Shown here: in pieces, positions 42,475-51,388 of the stretch | Position numbering within the stretch: the stretch's first letter is position 1 | How the letters are laid out: every line of letters starts with the position of its first letter | Source: Hyphomicrobiales bacterium | GTDB taxonomy: Bacteria; Pseudomonadota; Alphaproteobacteria; Rhizobiales; Rhizobiaceae | Assembly: GCA_900468285.1 (NCBI GenBank) | Contig: UBTF01000012.1 | Span: 62,001 to 126,000 of the forward strand | Direction: 5' to 3' | DNA length: 64,000 nt | Notes under the pieces: generated by a model | The model's database searches: none | Seen by the model: the letters and a program-made list of their open reading frames with translations, nothing else | Told to the model about the DNA's origin: nothing | Made by a program: the position numbers and the translations under genes

Positions 42475-44580
42475 ATGCGCCCGGCTCTCCTTGATCCCCT
42501 GTTTGCCCCCGTTGCCACGCTTTCCGGCGTAGGGCCTAAGCTTGCCGATTTGCTGGCAAAGCTGCTGGGCCGTGAAAGTGCTCAGGAAGCCCGTGTGCTC
42601 GACCTGCTGTTCCACGCACCCTACAACGTGATCGACAGGCGCAATCGACCCGGTATCGCTCTGGCTCCACAGGGTTCCATCGTCACCATTCAGGGCCGTG
42701 TCGATCGTCACCAACCCGCGCCGCCCGGCAACCGGTCCGCCCCCTATCGCGTTTTCCTGCATGACGAAACCGGCGAACTGGCTCTGACATTTTTCCGCGC
42801 CCGCGGCGACTGGCTGTCCAAAGCGCTGCCGGTTGATGAAGAGGTGATGGTGAGCGGCAAGGTGGACTGGTTCAACGGCCGGGCCTCCATGGTGCATCCC
42901 GACTTCATGGTGAAGGTTTCGGAAGCCGAAAACCTGCCCATGGTCGAACCCGTGTACCCGCTGACGGCAGGCCTATCGCCCAAGGTTCTGCGGCGCGCCA
43001 TTGATGGCGCAGTTGGAAAAATGCCTGTTTTCCCGGAGTGGATCGATGAGACCCTGGCGGCGCGACAGAGCTTTCCGCATGTGGCAGATGCGTTCCGTGA
43101 ACTGCACGATCCGCGCGATGGTGCCGATATCGACCCGCAAGCACCGGCCAGACGCCGCCTTGCCTATGATGAATTTCTGGCCGGGCAGCTATCCCTTGCG
43201 CTGGTGCGCCAAAGGCTGCGCAAGGTTGCGGGCCAACCCATCCGCGCCAAGGGCGACTTTGCCGCAAGAATTCTTGCCAGCCTGCCATTTTCATTGACTG
43301 CCAGCCAAAGCGCTGCGGTCAAAGACATTCTGACCGACATGGCGGGTGAAGATCGCATGTTGCGCCTGTTGCAGGGTGACGTGGGCGCGGGCAAGACGCT
43401 GGTTGCGCTGATGGCCATGGCGACCGCTGTCGAGGCTGGCGGTCAGGCCGTGCTGATGGCACCGACGGAAATTCTCGCCCGCCAGCATTTCGCGACCATA
43501 TCCAAATTCGCCACTGCCGCAGGGATTTCCTGCGAGGTGCTGACCGGTCGCACCAAGGGCAAGGAACGCCGTGAAATCGAGGAGCGCATTGCCTCCGGTG
43601 AAGCGCAGATCGTCATCGGCACCCACGCGCTGTTTCAGGATAGCGTCAGCTACAAGAACCTGGTCCTGGCCGTGGTGGATGAGCAGCATCGCTTCGGGGT
43701 CCACCAGCGCTTGCGGCTCACCGCCAAGGGCATCAGCCCGCACATGCTGGTCATGACCGCGACACCCATTCCGCGTACGCTGGTCTTGGCGGCCTTTGGC
43801 GATATGGACGTATCGAAGCTGACCGAAAAGCCTGCCGGGCGAAAACCGATCCAGACCGTGACCATTCCAACCGAACGCATTGGCGATATCGTTGCGCGGC
43901 TGAAAAGTGCACTTTCGGAAGGCAAGAAAGCCTACTGGATCTGCCCTCTGGTGGAGGAATCGGAAGAATCCGACCTCATGTCGGCGGAGGAGCGGCACGC
44001 GGTTCTTTCCAAGTCTCTCGGCGCCCCCACAGGTCTTATTCATGGGCGCATGAGCGGCCCGGAAAAGGACGCCGCCATGCTGGCTTTCAAGAGCGGAGAA
44101 ACGCGGCTTCTGGTAGCAACGACCGTCGTGGAAGTGGGCGTCGATGTGCGTGATGCGACCATCATGGTCATCGAGCACGCCGAAAACTTTGGTCTCGCCC
44201 AGTTGCACCAGCTACGCGGACGCGTCGGACGTGGGGATGAAGCCTCCACCTGCATTCTGCTCTACAAAGGTCCGCTCAGCGAAAATGGCAAGGCGCGCCT
44301 TTCCATTCTGCGCGACAGCGAAGACGGTTTTCTGATTGCCGAAGAGGATTTGAAACTGCGCGGCGAAGGCGAGTTGCTTGGCACCCGCCAGTCAGGCACA
44401 CCCGGTTTTCGCATTGCCAGCCTCGAAGCCCATGCAGACCTCTTGGAAATTGCCCGCAAAGACGCCACCTATATCATTGAGCGCGATCCGGAACTCACCA
44501 GCGAGCGGGGCCGCAATTTGCGCACCCTCCTCTATCTCCATCGCCGTGACGAGGCGATCCGTTTCCTCCATGCAGGCTAA
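42475..44580 (+). CDS. recG: ATP-dependent DNA helicase RecG
   Basis: RecG regresses stalled forks and processes branched DNA. From ATG 42475 it has 701 residues: an N-terminal wedge (OB) domain (GSIVTIQGRVDRHQ... HDETGELALTFFRARGDWL), then a superfamily 2 helicase with Walker A GDVGAGKTLVALMA near residue 302, DEQHRFGVHQRLRL near 401, TATPIPRTLVL, and the hairpin region LHQLRGRVGRGDE. An upstream frame to 42418 lacks family similarity. It is divergent from sdhE-mfd. Confidence 0.97.
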   Translation: MRPALLDPLFAPVATLSGVGPKLADLLAKLLGRESAQEARVLDLLFHAPYNVIDRRNRPGIALAPQGSIVTIQGRVDRHQPAPPGNRSAPYRVFLHDETGELALTFFRARGDWLSKALPVDEEVMVSGKVDWFNGRASMVHPDFMVKVSEAENLPMVEPVYPLTAGLSPKVLRRAIDGAVGKMPVFPEWIDETLAARQSFPHVADAFRELHDPRDGADIDPQAPARRRLAYDEFLAGQLSLALVRQRLRKVAGQPIRAKGDFAARILASLPFSLTASQSAAVKDILTDMAGEDRMLRLLQGDVGAGKTLVALMAMATAVEAGGQAVLMAPTEILARQHFATISKFATAAGISCEVLTGRTKGKERREIEERIASGEAQIVIGTHALFQDSVSYKNLVLAVVDEQHRFGVHQRLRLTAKGISPHMLVMTATPIPRTLVLAAFGDMDVSKLTEKPAGRKPIQTVTIPTERIGDIVARLKSALSEGKKAYWICPLVEESEESDLMSAEERHAVLSKSLGAPTGLIHGRMSGPEKDAAMLAFKSGETRLLVATTVVEVGVDVRDATIMVIEHAENFGLAQLHQLRGRVGRGDEASTCILLYKGPLSENGKARLSILRDSEDGFLIAEEDLKLRGEGELLGTRQSGTPGFRIASLEAHADLLEIARKDATYIIERDPELTSERGRNLRTLLYLHRRDEAIRFLHAG

Positions 44581-44585
44581 CGATC

Positions 44586-44849
44586 ATGAATGACATGCCC
44601 CTACCGCCAGCCGCCTTTTGCAAGGGCTACGCGCTTTGCTCGCCCGACAATCTGCTGCTGCCGGAGACATTCGCAAAAAGCGAAAAGAAAACGATCGGCA
44701 AAAAATTCAAGAAACCGGGTCGCAAGAAAGCCTGGGCGAAGGCGCAGGATGAAGGATGGACGGTGCGCTTCGTCTATATGCGCCTTTTTGTCCCGGTCTT
44801 TCACTCGACATCTGCCCCGAGCGGCGACGTTTACGAGGACGACGAATAA
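44586..44849 (+). CDS. uncharacterised 87-residue protein
   Basis: No family is recognised. The gene starts 6 bases after the recG stop. The protein has a central Lys-rich stretch (KTIGKKFKKPGRKKAWAKAQ) and an acidic end (YEDDE). It overlaps the 3' end of the convergent DUF502 gene by 19 bases. A competing frame at 44590 is arginine-rich and looks like a shadow. Support is modest. Confidence 0.55.
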   Translation: MNDMPLPPAAFCKGYALCSPDNLLLPETFAKSEKKTIGKKFKKPGRKKAWAKAQDEGWTVRFVYMRLFVPVFHSTSAPSGDVYEDDE

Positions 44850-45520
44850 TCTGGAGCCGCAGCAATTGCCTTTGGCAACTCGAAATCCGGCGCAACAAGT
44901 CCGCCCGAAATCAGCAACTTGGCGGCATCTTCCGGCGACATATCCAGGATCGTGATCTTGTCTTTGGGCACAAACAGCAGAAAGCCGGCGGTTGGCACTG
45001 GGGTCGGCGGCAGGAACACTGCCACCATCTCCTGACCAATTTCATTGAAGCGATAGGCCAACTCACCTTTGGCGTCAGACGCCACGAACACCATCGCATA
45101 GGTCCCGGGTGACGGGAACTCGATAAGACCGACCTTCTTGAAGGAGCTGGAATGTTCCTTCAGCACCGATTCGAATAGCTGCTTGATGCTCTTATAGATC
45201 GGACGGACGAAGGGCATATGGTTCAGCACCGACTCACCGAAGCTGACGATCCATTTGCCGATCAGGTTGTTGCCGAGAAAACCGATCAGCGTAATACCGA
45301 TGACGGCGACCAGCAGGCCGAAGCCGGGAATGGCGACATCGAAATATTGCTCGGGATCGTAACGTGCTGGAATATATGGTTTAACCCAGCTGTCGACCCA
45401 CTGCAGGAAGGTCCAGACCACCCACATGGTGATGGTGACCGGTGCCAGAATGAGAACGCCGGTGAGGAAGCTGTTACGCAAGCGCGTTGCGAAGGAAATT
45501 TTGACGGGAATTTCGGTCAT
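44831..45520 (-). CDS. DUF502 family membrane protein
   Basis: The 229-residue protein matches the DUF502 family: two N-terminal helices (SFLTGVLILAPVTITMWVVW and LVAVIGITLIGFLGNNLIG), then IVSFGESVLNHMPFVRPIYKSIKQ and the C-terminal soluble domain FVPKDKITILDMSPEDAAKLLISGGL. The function is unknown; the family is widespread in bacteria and plants, where relatives help vesicle or plastid processes. Here it would sit in the inner membrane. It is convergent with recG and the short gene behind it. Confidence 0.93.
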   Translation of the reverse strand: MTEIPVKISFATRLRNSFLTGVLILAPVTITMWVVWTFLQWVDSWVKPYIPARYDPEQYFDVAIPGFGLLVAVIGITLIGFLGNNLIGKWIVSFGESVLNHMPFVRPIYKSIKQLFESVLKEHSSSFKKVGLIEFPSPGTYAMVFVASDAKGELAYRFNEIGQEMVAVFLPPTPVPTAGFLLFVPKDKITILDMSPEDAAKLLISGGLVAPDFELPKAIAAAPDYSSSS

Positions 45521-45679
45521 GAGTCCGCGTAAATTCGAGAAACTTCAAGAGATGAAGACTTTCTTGAAACGGACAGTGGCGAAACGCGTTCCGCCTTTCA
45601 AGTGAATAATCGAAGCGGTGTGCACTGCGATAGATAATCCTGTTCGCAAGTGCGTTATCGCGACGTGTTCTCGGCTAGC

Positions 45680-46189
45680 CTATGCCGAGGCAGGGCTGAT
45701 TTGTTTTCTGGCTCGAAACAGCGCGCTGCTGGCCAAGAGCGCAAAAAGATTGAATCCGATCACGAAATAATCAACGGTTTGGTCCAAAAAAATAAAACTC
45801 AACCATTCGTCCAGCACGCCGCGATACCAGAAAGGTATTTGGAAACCACTATTCCAGCGGAGCCCCAAGCTGCCTAGAGACACAATTGGTATTTGCGAAA
45901 TAAACAAGTACAGCGCCCACCGGTATGCATTGGCGCTTCCGAGCAGAAATCGGTAGCCAGTGTACAGGCAGAACCCAAGCAATAAAAACATAGGAAGAAG
46001 GGCGAGAATGCTGTCGGGCTTCCCTTCACCTACTGCAGCCGTCGCTTTCGTCAATAAGTGATATATAGGCCTTAGAGGCCCTACGAGCAAACATAGAGCC
46101 AAACTTCTGGTGATCCAGTTGTGATGAAACATGCGGGCATCATCCCAATCAATGGGCCAGTTTTCGTGACCTTCACGAAAGCAACCCAA
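45680..46189 (-). CDS. uncharacterised membrane protein
   Basis: This 169-residue protein has no recognised family. Three or four membrane segments are visible (ITRSLALCLLVGPL, LALLPMFLLLGFCLYTGYRFL, WALYLFISQIPIVSLGSLG and FVIGFNLFALLASSALF). Its base composition is lower in GC than its neighbours, which could mean recent arrival or weak selection. The start may be ATG 46189 or ATG 46132. It lies 19 bases past the glmS stop on the same strand. Confidence 0.6.
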   Translation of the reverse strand: MGCFREGHENWPIDWDDARMFHHNWITRSLALCLLVGPLRPIYHLLTKATAAVGEGKPDSILALLPMFLLLGFCLYTGYRFLLGSANAYRWALYLFISQIPIVSLGSLGLRWNSGFQIPFWYRGVLDEWLSFIFLDQTVDYFVIGFNLFALLASSALFRARKQISPASA

Positions 46190-46208
46190 GAGTGAACAGG
46201 CGTCCTAG

Positions 46209-48035
46209 TTACTCCACAGTCACCGATTTCGCCAGATTGCGGGGCTGGTCCACATCGGTACCCATGAAGACGGCTGTATGGTAAGCGAGAAGCTGGATTG
46301 GCAACGAGAAGACCATCGGGGCGATGATCTCGTCCACGTTCGGCAAAACGATGGTCGCCATGGTCTCGAGCTTGGAGGCGGCCGCGCCCTTCTCATCCGT
46401 GATGAAGATGATCTTGCCGCCGCGCGCTGCGACTTCCTGCATGTTGGACACGGTCTTTTCGAAGAAACGGTCATGCGGTGCGATGACGATGACGGGCATA
46501 TTCTCGTCGATCAGCGCAATTGGCCCGTGCTTCAACTCGCCTGCGGCATAACCTTCGGCATGGATATAGGAGATTTCCTTAAGCTTAAGCGCGCCTTCCA
46601 GCGCCAGCGGATAGCTGGTGCCACGACCGAGATAGAGCACATCCTTGAAGCGGGAGAGATCCCGCGACAGGGTTTCGATCTGCGGCTGGATTGCGTTCAG
46701 CACTTCGCTCATCACACGCGGCATTTCGATCAGGTGGCGAACGAGGTCTGTTTCCTGCTCGACGGTCAGAGTCCCACGGGCCTTGCCAGCGGCAATGGCA
46801 AGGGATGCGAGAACCGCGAGCTGGCAGGTGAAGGCCTTTGTGGAAGCAACGCCGATTTCAGGGCCGGCGAGAATGGGGAACACGGCATCCGATTCACGCG
46901 CCATGGTCGACTCGCGCACATTGACGACCGTACCGATCTTGAGGCCATTTTCCTGGCAATAGCGCAGGGATGCCAGCGTATCTGCCGTTTCACCCGATTG
47001 CGAAATGAACAGCGCTGCCTGCGTAGGTAGAAGCGGCATTTCGCGGTAGCGGAATTCCGAGGCGACATCGATTTCGACGGGTAAGCGCGCATAACGCTCG
47101 AACCAGTATTTACCGATGAGGCCGGAAAGATAGGCGGTGCCGCAGGCGGAAATCGCAAGGCCCGTGAGCTTGGCGAAATCAATGGCCGGGTCGGCATTCT
47201 TCACGCGCTTTTCAGCAAAGTCCACGTAGTGGCTCAGCGCATGGGAAATGACTTCCGGCTGCTCATAGATTTCCTTTTCCATGAAGTGGCGGTGGTTGCC
47301 CTTGTCCACCACATAAGCCGTCGCCTGCGAAATCTGGCGCGCGCGCTTGACCGGCTTGCCGGAGAAATCGATGATTTCTGCGCCATTTGCGGTGATGATG
47401 GCGCAGTCGCCGTCCACCAGATAGGTGATCTCGCTGGTAAAGGGTGAAAGCGCAATGGCGTCCGAGCCCAGAAACATTTCACCGCGACCATAACCGATGG
47501 CCAGCGGCGGGCCGGAACGGGCAGAGAGAATTGTAGTAGGATCATCCTGAAACATCACGCCAAGCGCATAGGCGCCGGTGACGCGGTTCAGCATGGCGAG
47601 CATGGCGGCGCGGTGGTCCATACCATCGCGGGTGAATTTCGCCAGAAGCTGGGCCACGACTTCCGTGTCCGTCTGCGTGGTGAAGGTGGCACCCTCTGCC
47701 GCAAGCTCATCGCGCAATTCGGAAAAGTTTTCGATGATGCCGTTATGGACAACCGCGACGCCATCCACGAAATGCGGATGGGCATTGGTTTCGTTCGGCA
47801 CGCCGTGGGTCGCCCAGCGCGTGTGGGCAATGCCGGTCAGGCCGGGCAGCGGCTCTTCCGAAAGCTTCTTTTCGAGATTGAAGAGCTTGCCTTCCGCACG
47901 GCGGCGGGCGAGTGCGCCGTCATGGATCGTAGCAACGCCAGCGGAGTCATAGCCCCGATATTCCAGCCGCTTCAGCGCATCCACGAGGCGCTCCGCAACC
48001 GGCTGCGTTCCAACAATACCAACAATACCGCACAT
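46209..48035 (-). CDS. glmS: glutamine--fructose-6-phosphate aminotransferase
   Basis: GlmS makes glucosamine-6-phosphate, the entry to UDP-GlcNAc. From ATG 48035 it has 608 residues. The N-terminal Cys (residue 2, MCGIVG) is the glutaminase nucleophile, with HTRWATHGVPNE and NGIIENF in that domain. Two SIS isomerase domains follow (ISACGTAYLSG, FISQSGETADTLASL, LGRGTSYPLALEGALKLKEI and the closing LAKSVTVE). TTGGAGAAG precedes the ATG. The gene lies next to glmU, the last enzyme of the pathway. Confidence 0.98.
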   Translation of the reverse strand: MCGIVGIVGTQPVAERLVDALKRLEYRGYDSAGVATIHDGALARRRAEGKLFNLEKKLSEEPLPGLTGIAHTRWATHGVPNETNAHPHFVDGVAVVHNGIIENFSELRDELAAEGATFTTQTDTEVVAQLLAKFTRDGMDHRAAMLAMLNRVTGAYALGVMFQDDPTTILSARSGPPLAIGYGRGEMFLGSDAIALSPFTSEITYLVDGDCAIITANGAEIIDFSGKPVKRARQISQATAYVVDKGNHRHFMEKEIYEQPEVISHALSHYVDFAEKRVKNADPAIDFAKLTGLAISACGTAYLSGLIGKYWFERYARLPVEIDVASEFRYREMPLLPTQAALFISQSGETADTLASLRYCQENGLKIGTVVNVRESTMARESDAVFPILAGPEIGVASTKAFTCQLAVLASLAIAAGKARGTLTVEQETDLVRHLIEMPRVMSEVLNAIQPQIETLSRDLSRFKDVLYLGRGTSYPLALEGALKLKEISYIHAEGYAAGELKHGPIALIDENMPVIVIAPHDRFFEKTVSNMQEVAARGGKIIFITDEKGAAASKLETMATIVLPNVDEIIAPMVFSLPIQLLAYHTAVFMGTDVDQPRNLAKSVTVE

Positions 48036-48177
48036 GCACTTCTCCAAAAAATTTCGAGCAACGACTCGCTGGACGCGTCCTTATGAGCTGATGCTTTTGA
48101 CAGCCGAAGTCCTAGCGGTTTCCGCAAAAATCGCAATTGGAACAACGGTCACTTTCAATGTCTGTTCGTTACGATTG

Positions 48178-49536
48178 TCAGGACTTCTTCCTGGCGTCCT
48201 TGATGGCCCGTGCGCGGGCGCGCAAAGCGGTGGCGCGGCCTTCCTTTACCTCCTGACGGGCACGACCGAAGGCCAGCGCATCGCCGGGCACGTCATCTGT
48301 AATCACGCTGCCGGAGGCGACGTAAGCGTCATCACCAATCGTCACCGGTGCCACCAGCGAAGAATTGGAGCCGACAAAGGCGTTCTTGCCGATGCGCGTC
48401 TCGTGCTTGTTGATGCCGTCGTAATTGCAGGTGATGGTCCCTGCCCCGATATTGCTGCCAGCGCCCACGAAAGCATCGCCGATATAGGTGAGGTGGTTGA
48501 CCTTCGCGCCCTCACCGATCTCTGCCTTTTTGACCTCGCAGAAATTGCCGACTTTTGAATTGGCGGCCAGATTGGCACCGGGTCGAAGCCGTGCATAAGG
48601 CCCAACTGTCGCACCGCCGCTGACATGCGCGCCCTCCAGATGGGAAAATGCGTGGATCACGGCTCCTGGTTCGATTGTGACGCCGGGCCCGATAACGACG
48701 TTGGGCTCGATCAGCGCGTCCTGCCCGATCTTGGTGTCCCAAGAAAGAAACACAGTTTCCGGGGCGATCATCGAGACGCCATCGATCATGAATTGATGGC
48801 GGGCGCGCTCCTGCCAGAGCTTTTCGATGTAAGCGAGTTCTGCCCGGTTGTTGCAGCCGGTCAGTTCTGTCTCGGGCGCATCAATGGCAATCGCCTTGCC
48901 GCCCAGCGAGCGGGCGATTTCCACAACGTCGGTCAGATAATATTCGCCCTTGGCGTTGTTGTTGCCGATGCGGGTCAAAAGATCGAGCGCGCGGCGGCCA
49001 TTGATCGCCATCAGACCGCTATTGCACCAGGTAACCTTGCGCTCCTCGTCCGTTGCATCCTTTTCTTCCCTGATGGCAACCAGTTCGCCATTCTCCACCA
49101 GCAGTCGACCGTAGCCGGTCGGCTTGTCGGTGTGAAAACCGATGACGACGACATCGACATTGTCGCTCAGCGCCTGACGCGCCTTATTGAGTGTCTCTGA
49201 GGTCAGCAATGGCACATCGCCATAGGCGATCAGCACTTCGTCATACCCATGTTCAATGGCAGTACGCGCTGCCAGAACGGCATTGCCAGTTCCAAGACGC
49301 TCTTTCTGAAGATAGGGCTCGACGCTGACACCAGCCCTACGCGCCGCATCTGCCACCTTGTCCGCATCACGGCCCACCACGAGTGCAGCAGCGCTGACGC
49401 CAGCACCCGCGACGGCCTGCATCACATGCGCAATCATCGCCCGGCCAGCCACAGGATGCAGCACCTTAGACATGGATGATTTCATCCGTGTGCTTTCACC
49501 AGCGGCAAGAATAACGGCTAGGCAACTGCGTTCCAT
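48178..49536 (-). CDS. glmU: bifunctional GlcNAc-1-P uridyltransferase / GlcN-1-P acetyltransferase
   Basis: GlmU catalyses the last two steps to UDP-GlcNAc, used for peptidoglycan and lipid A. From ATG 49536, behind GGAGATACC, it has 452 residues. The N-terminal uridyltransferase begins [21 protein letters not shown] and holds [10 protein letters not shown]; the C-terminal half is a left-handed beta helix of hexapeptide repeats ([34 protein letters not shown] with the acetyl-CoA region). It stands upstream of glmS on the same strand with about 142 bases between. Confidence 0.97.
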   Translation of the reverse strand: MERSCLAVILAAGESTRMKSSMSKVLHPVAGRAMIAHVMQAVAGAGVSAAALVVGRDADKVADAARRAGVSVEPYLQKERLGTGNAVLAARTAIEHGYDEVLIAYGDVPLLTSETLNKARQALSDNVDVVVIGFHTDKPTGYGRLLVENGELVAIREEKDATDEERKVTWCNSGLMAINGRRALDLLTRIGNNNAKGEYYLTDVVEIARSLGGKAIAIDAPETELTGCNNRAELAYIEKLWQERARHQFMIDGVSMIAPETVFLSWDTKIGQDALIEPNVVIGPGVTIEPGAVIHAFSHLEGAHVSGGATVGPYARLRPGANLAANSKVGNFCEVKKAEIGEGAKVNHLTYIGDAFVGAGSNIGAGTITCNYDGINKHETRIGKNAFVGSNSSLVAPVTIGDDAYVASGSVITDDVPGDALAFGRARQEVKEGRATALRARARAIKDARKKS

Positions 49537-49857
49537 TGGTATCTCCGACTCGATCATTCATTTCAGCCACCGACGAATAGGCGGACTTCGGTTTTCGCTA
49601 TAAACGCTCAAGACTGAAGAAACCATGGAAATTGCATGAACGCCCGAAACCTGCCGTGAGCGCGGGCAAGGAAAAGCCGCGCCTGTTTCCATACGCGGCT
49701 TAATATTCCTCACGGCACCAAACACCCCCGTCATACCGGACTTGATCCGGTATCCAGCCGCCGCGCGTCTGCGCGGTGAAAGAGCCTTTCGTGGTCAAAG
49801 ACGTGTCTGCTTTGTCTGGCATCAAAATGCGGAGCGGCAATCGGCCTTGCGCCAACT
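49537..49857. other. intergenic region with a palindromic repeat
   Basis: About 321 bases with no gene. It contains a stem AAGCCGCG/CGCGGCTT (49673-49701) and the rhizobial-type palindrome at 49730-49775. Confidence 0.6.
49730..49775. repeat. rhizobial palindromic intergenic repeat, copy 1
   Basis: The repeat opens GTCATACCGG-ACTT-GATCCGGTATCC, with the arms ATACCGG/CCGGTAT able to pair. A second short palindrome, CCGCGC/GCGCGG, follows. Elements of the form 'GTCATCC-CGGGCTTGTCCCG' are common between genes in Rhizobiales. The copy at 63910 belongs to the same class. Confidence 0.6.
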
Positions 49858-50202
49858 CTAAACCTCGTTCTTGCCGGGACGGTTGGCCTTGTAGACAGCC
49901 AGAAGCTCGCTGATCTCAATCCCATCGATGGTCGCGCCTGTCAGTCTGCTTCCATTGATCTGCGCGCCTGTGAGATTGGCATTTTTGATGACGGCGCCGG
50001 ACAGGTTCACGGCGTTCATGACAAGGCCCGAGAGGTTGACGTCATTGACAGACCAGCCGCTCATATTGCTGTCGTTGAATGACGCGCCTGAAAAATTGAT
50101 CTGGTTGAAAGTTGTGCCGGAAAGATTTGAATCGTTGAATGTCGATGCCGAAAGATCAGTATCATCGACGTCGAGGATTTCCTTCGTGCGAAGTAATTTC
50201 AT
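49858..50202 (-). CDS. pentapeptide-repeat protein
   Basis: From ATG 50202, with GGAGGAAG upstream, the protein has 114 residues. After a 20-residue head it consists of about seven ten-residue units with the pattern FNDSNLSGTT, FNQINFSGAS, FNDSNMSGWS, VNDVNLSGLV and so on. This is the central N/D-L/F-S/T-G pattern of a pentapeptide-repeat right-handed beta helix. Such proteins serve varied roles, including protection of gyrase; the partner here is unknown. Its ribosome site directly follows the T run of the BMP operon terminator. Confidence 0.85.
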   Translation of the reverse strand: MKLLRTKEILDVDDTDLSASTFNDSNLSGTTFNQINFSGASFNDSNMSGWSVNDVNLSGLVMNAVNLSGAVIKNANLTGAQINGSRLTGATIDGIEISELLAVYKANRPGKNEV

Positions 50203-50212
50203 CGCTTCCTCC

Positions 50213-50246
50213 AAAAAAAGAGCCGCGCATAGAGACTATGCGCGGC
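50213..50246 (-). terminator. terminator of the BMP transporter operon
   Basis: A perfect 10-bp stem (GCCGCGCATA/TATGCGCGGC) with a 5-base loop, followed on the minus strand by CTC and seven T residues. It ends one base before the ribosome site of the pentapeptide gene. Confidence 0.9.
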
Positions 50247-50278
50247 AGGATAGAAGTTGATATTTCCAAATGCAACCG

Positions 50279-51352
50279 TTACTGCGGCAGCTTGTCGTCC
50301 ACGCCTGCGACGTAGAAGTTCAGGCCAAGAAGTACCTTGTCTTCAGCCTTTTCGCCAGCCTTCAGCCACTCGGACCCGTCCTGCTTCTTCACCGGGCCGG
50401 TGAAGGGGTGCAGTTCGCCCGACTTGATCTTGGCTTCGGTTTCCTGCGCCATCTTCTTCACATCGTCAGGAATGTTGGTGTAAGGCGCCATGGTGAGAAT
50501 GCCGTCTTTGAGGCCGTCCCAGACCGATTCGGACTTCCATGTGCCGTCGAGAAGGGCCTGTGTGCGCTTGATGTAATAGGCGCCCCAGGTATCGACGATC
50601 GCCGTCATCTGCGTGTTTGGACCGGCCTTGATCATGTCGGATGCCTGACCGAAAGCCTTGATGCCGCGCTCTGCAGCAACCTGCATCGGGGCAGTGGTGT
50701 CGGTGTGCTGGGTCAGGATGTCGACGCCCTGGTCGATCAGTGCCTTGGCAGCATCGGCTTCCTTGCCGGGGTCAAACCATGTGTTGGCCCAGACGACCTT
50801 GACCTTGAATTCCGGGTTGACGGACTGCGCGCCGAGAACGAAGGCGTCGATGCCCATTACCACTTCCGGAATCGGGAAGGAGGCGATGTAACCGGCGAGA
50901 CCCTTCTGGGACATTTTAGCCGCGATCTGGCCCTGAATGTAACGGCCTTCGTAGAAGCGCGAATTGTAGGTTGCGAGGTTTGCAGCGGTCTTGAAACCGG
51001 TCGCGTGCTCGAACTTCACCTTCGGGAATTTCTGCGCAACCTTGACGGTGGCATCCATGAAGCCGAAGGAGGTCGTGAAGATCAGCTCGCAGCCGGAACG
51101 GGCCATGCGCTCGATTGCGCGCTCGGCATCCGGGCCCTCGGGAACGCTTTCGAGGTAAGGCGTTTCGATCTTGTCGCCGAAATGCTTCTGCAATTCCTGA
51201 CGGCCGATATCATGTGCCTGCGTCCAGCCGCCGTCGGTCTTGGTGCCGACATAGACGAAGCAGACTTTCTTGGCGTCTGCTGCCTGGGCTGCGGGAACAA
51301 CGCCGACGATGGCGGCGGCCGATGCGGCCAGTGCGATGATAAGTTTCTTCAT
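50279..51352 (-). CDS. BMP family nucleoside-binding protein of ABC importer
   Basis: The 357-residue protein has a signal peptide (MKKLIIALAASAAAIVGVVP, cleavage near AQAAD). There is no lipobox cysteine, so it is probably free in the periplasm. The Bmp/Med core is clear: KVCFVYVGTKTDGGWTQAHD, PYLESVPEGPDAERAIERMA, FTTSFGFMDATVKVAQKFP and the ligand-site DILTQHTDTTAPMQVAAERG. The family binds purine nucleosides. It is the last gene of the ABC importer operon, and a strong terminator follows. Confidence 0.94.
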   Translation of the reverse strand: MKKLIIALAASAAAIVGVVPAAQAADAKKVCFVYVGTKTDGGWTQAHDIGRQELQKHFGDKIETPYLESVPEGPDAERAIERMARSGCELIFTTSFGFMDATVKVAQKFPKVKFEHATGFKTAANLATYNSRFYEGRYIQGQIAAKMSQKGLAGYIASFPIPEVVMGIDAFVLGAQSVNPEFKVKVVWANTWFDPGKEADAAKALIDQGVDILTQHTDTTAPMQVAAERGIKAFGQASDMIKAGPNTQMTAIVDTWGAYYIKRTQALLDGTWKSESVWDGLKDGILTMAPYTNIPDDVKKMAQETEAKIKSGELHPFTGPVKKQDGSEWLKAGEKAEDKVLLGLNFYVAGVDDKLPQ

Positions 51353-51388
51353 TTTTACCCCTGCTTGGTTAGGCGTGAACCTGGTTTT

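Noticed and set aside
49673-49701. AAGCCGCG/CGCGGCTT hairpin as the terminator of a gene
   Set aside because: No gene ends close by on the plus strand, and no T run follows on either strand; it is recorded only as part of the intergenic description.
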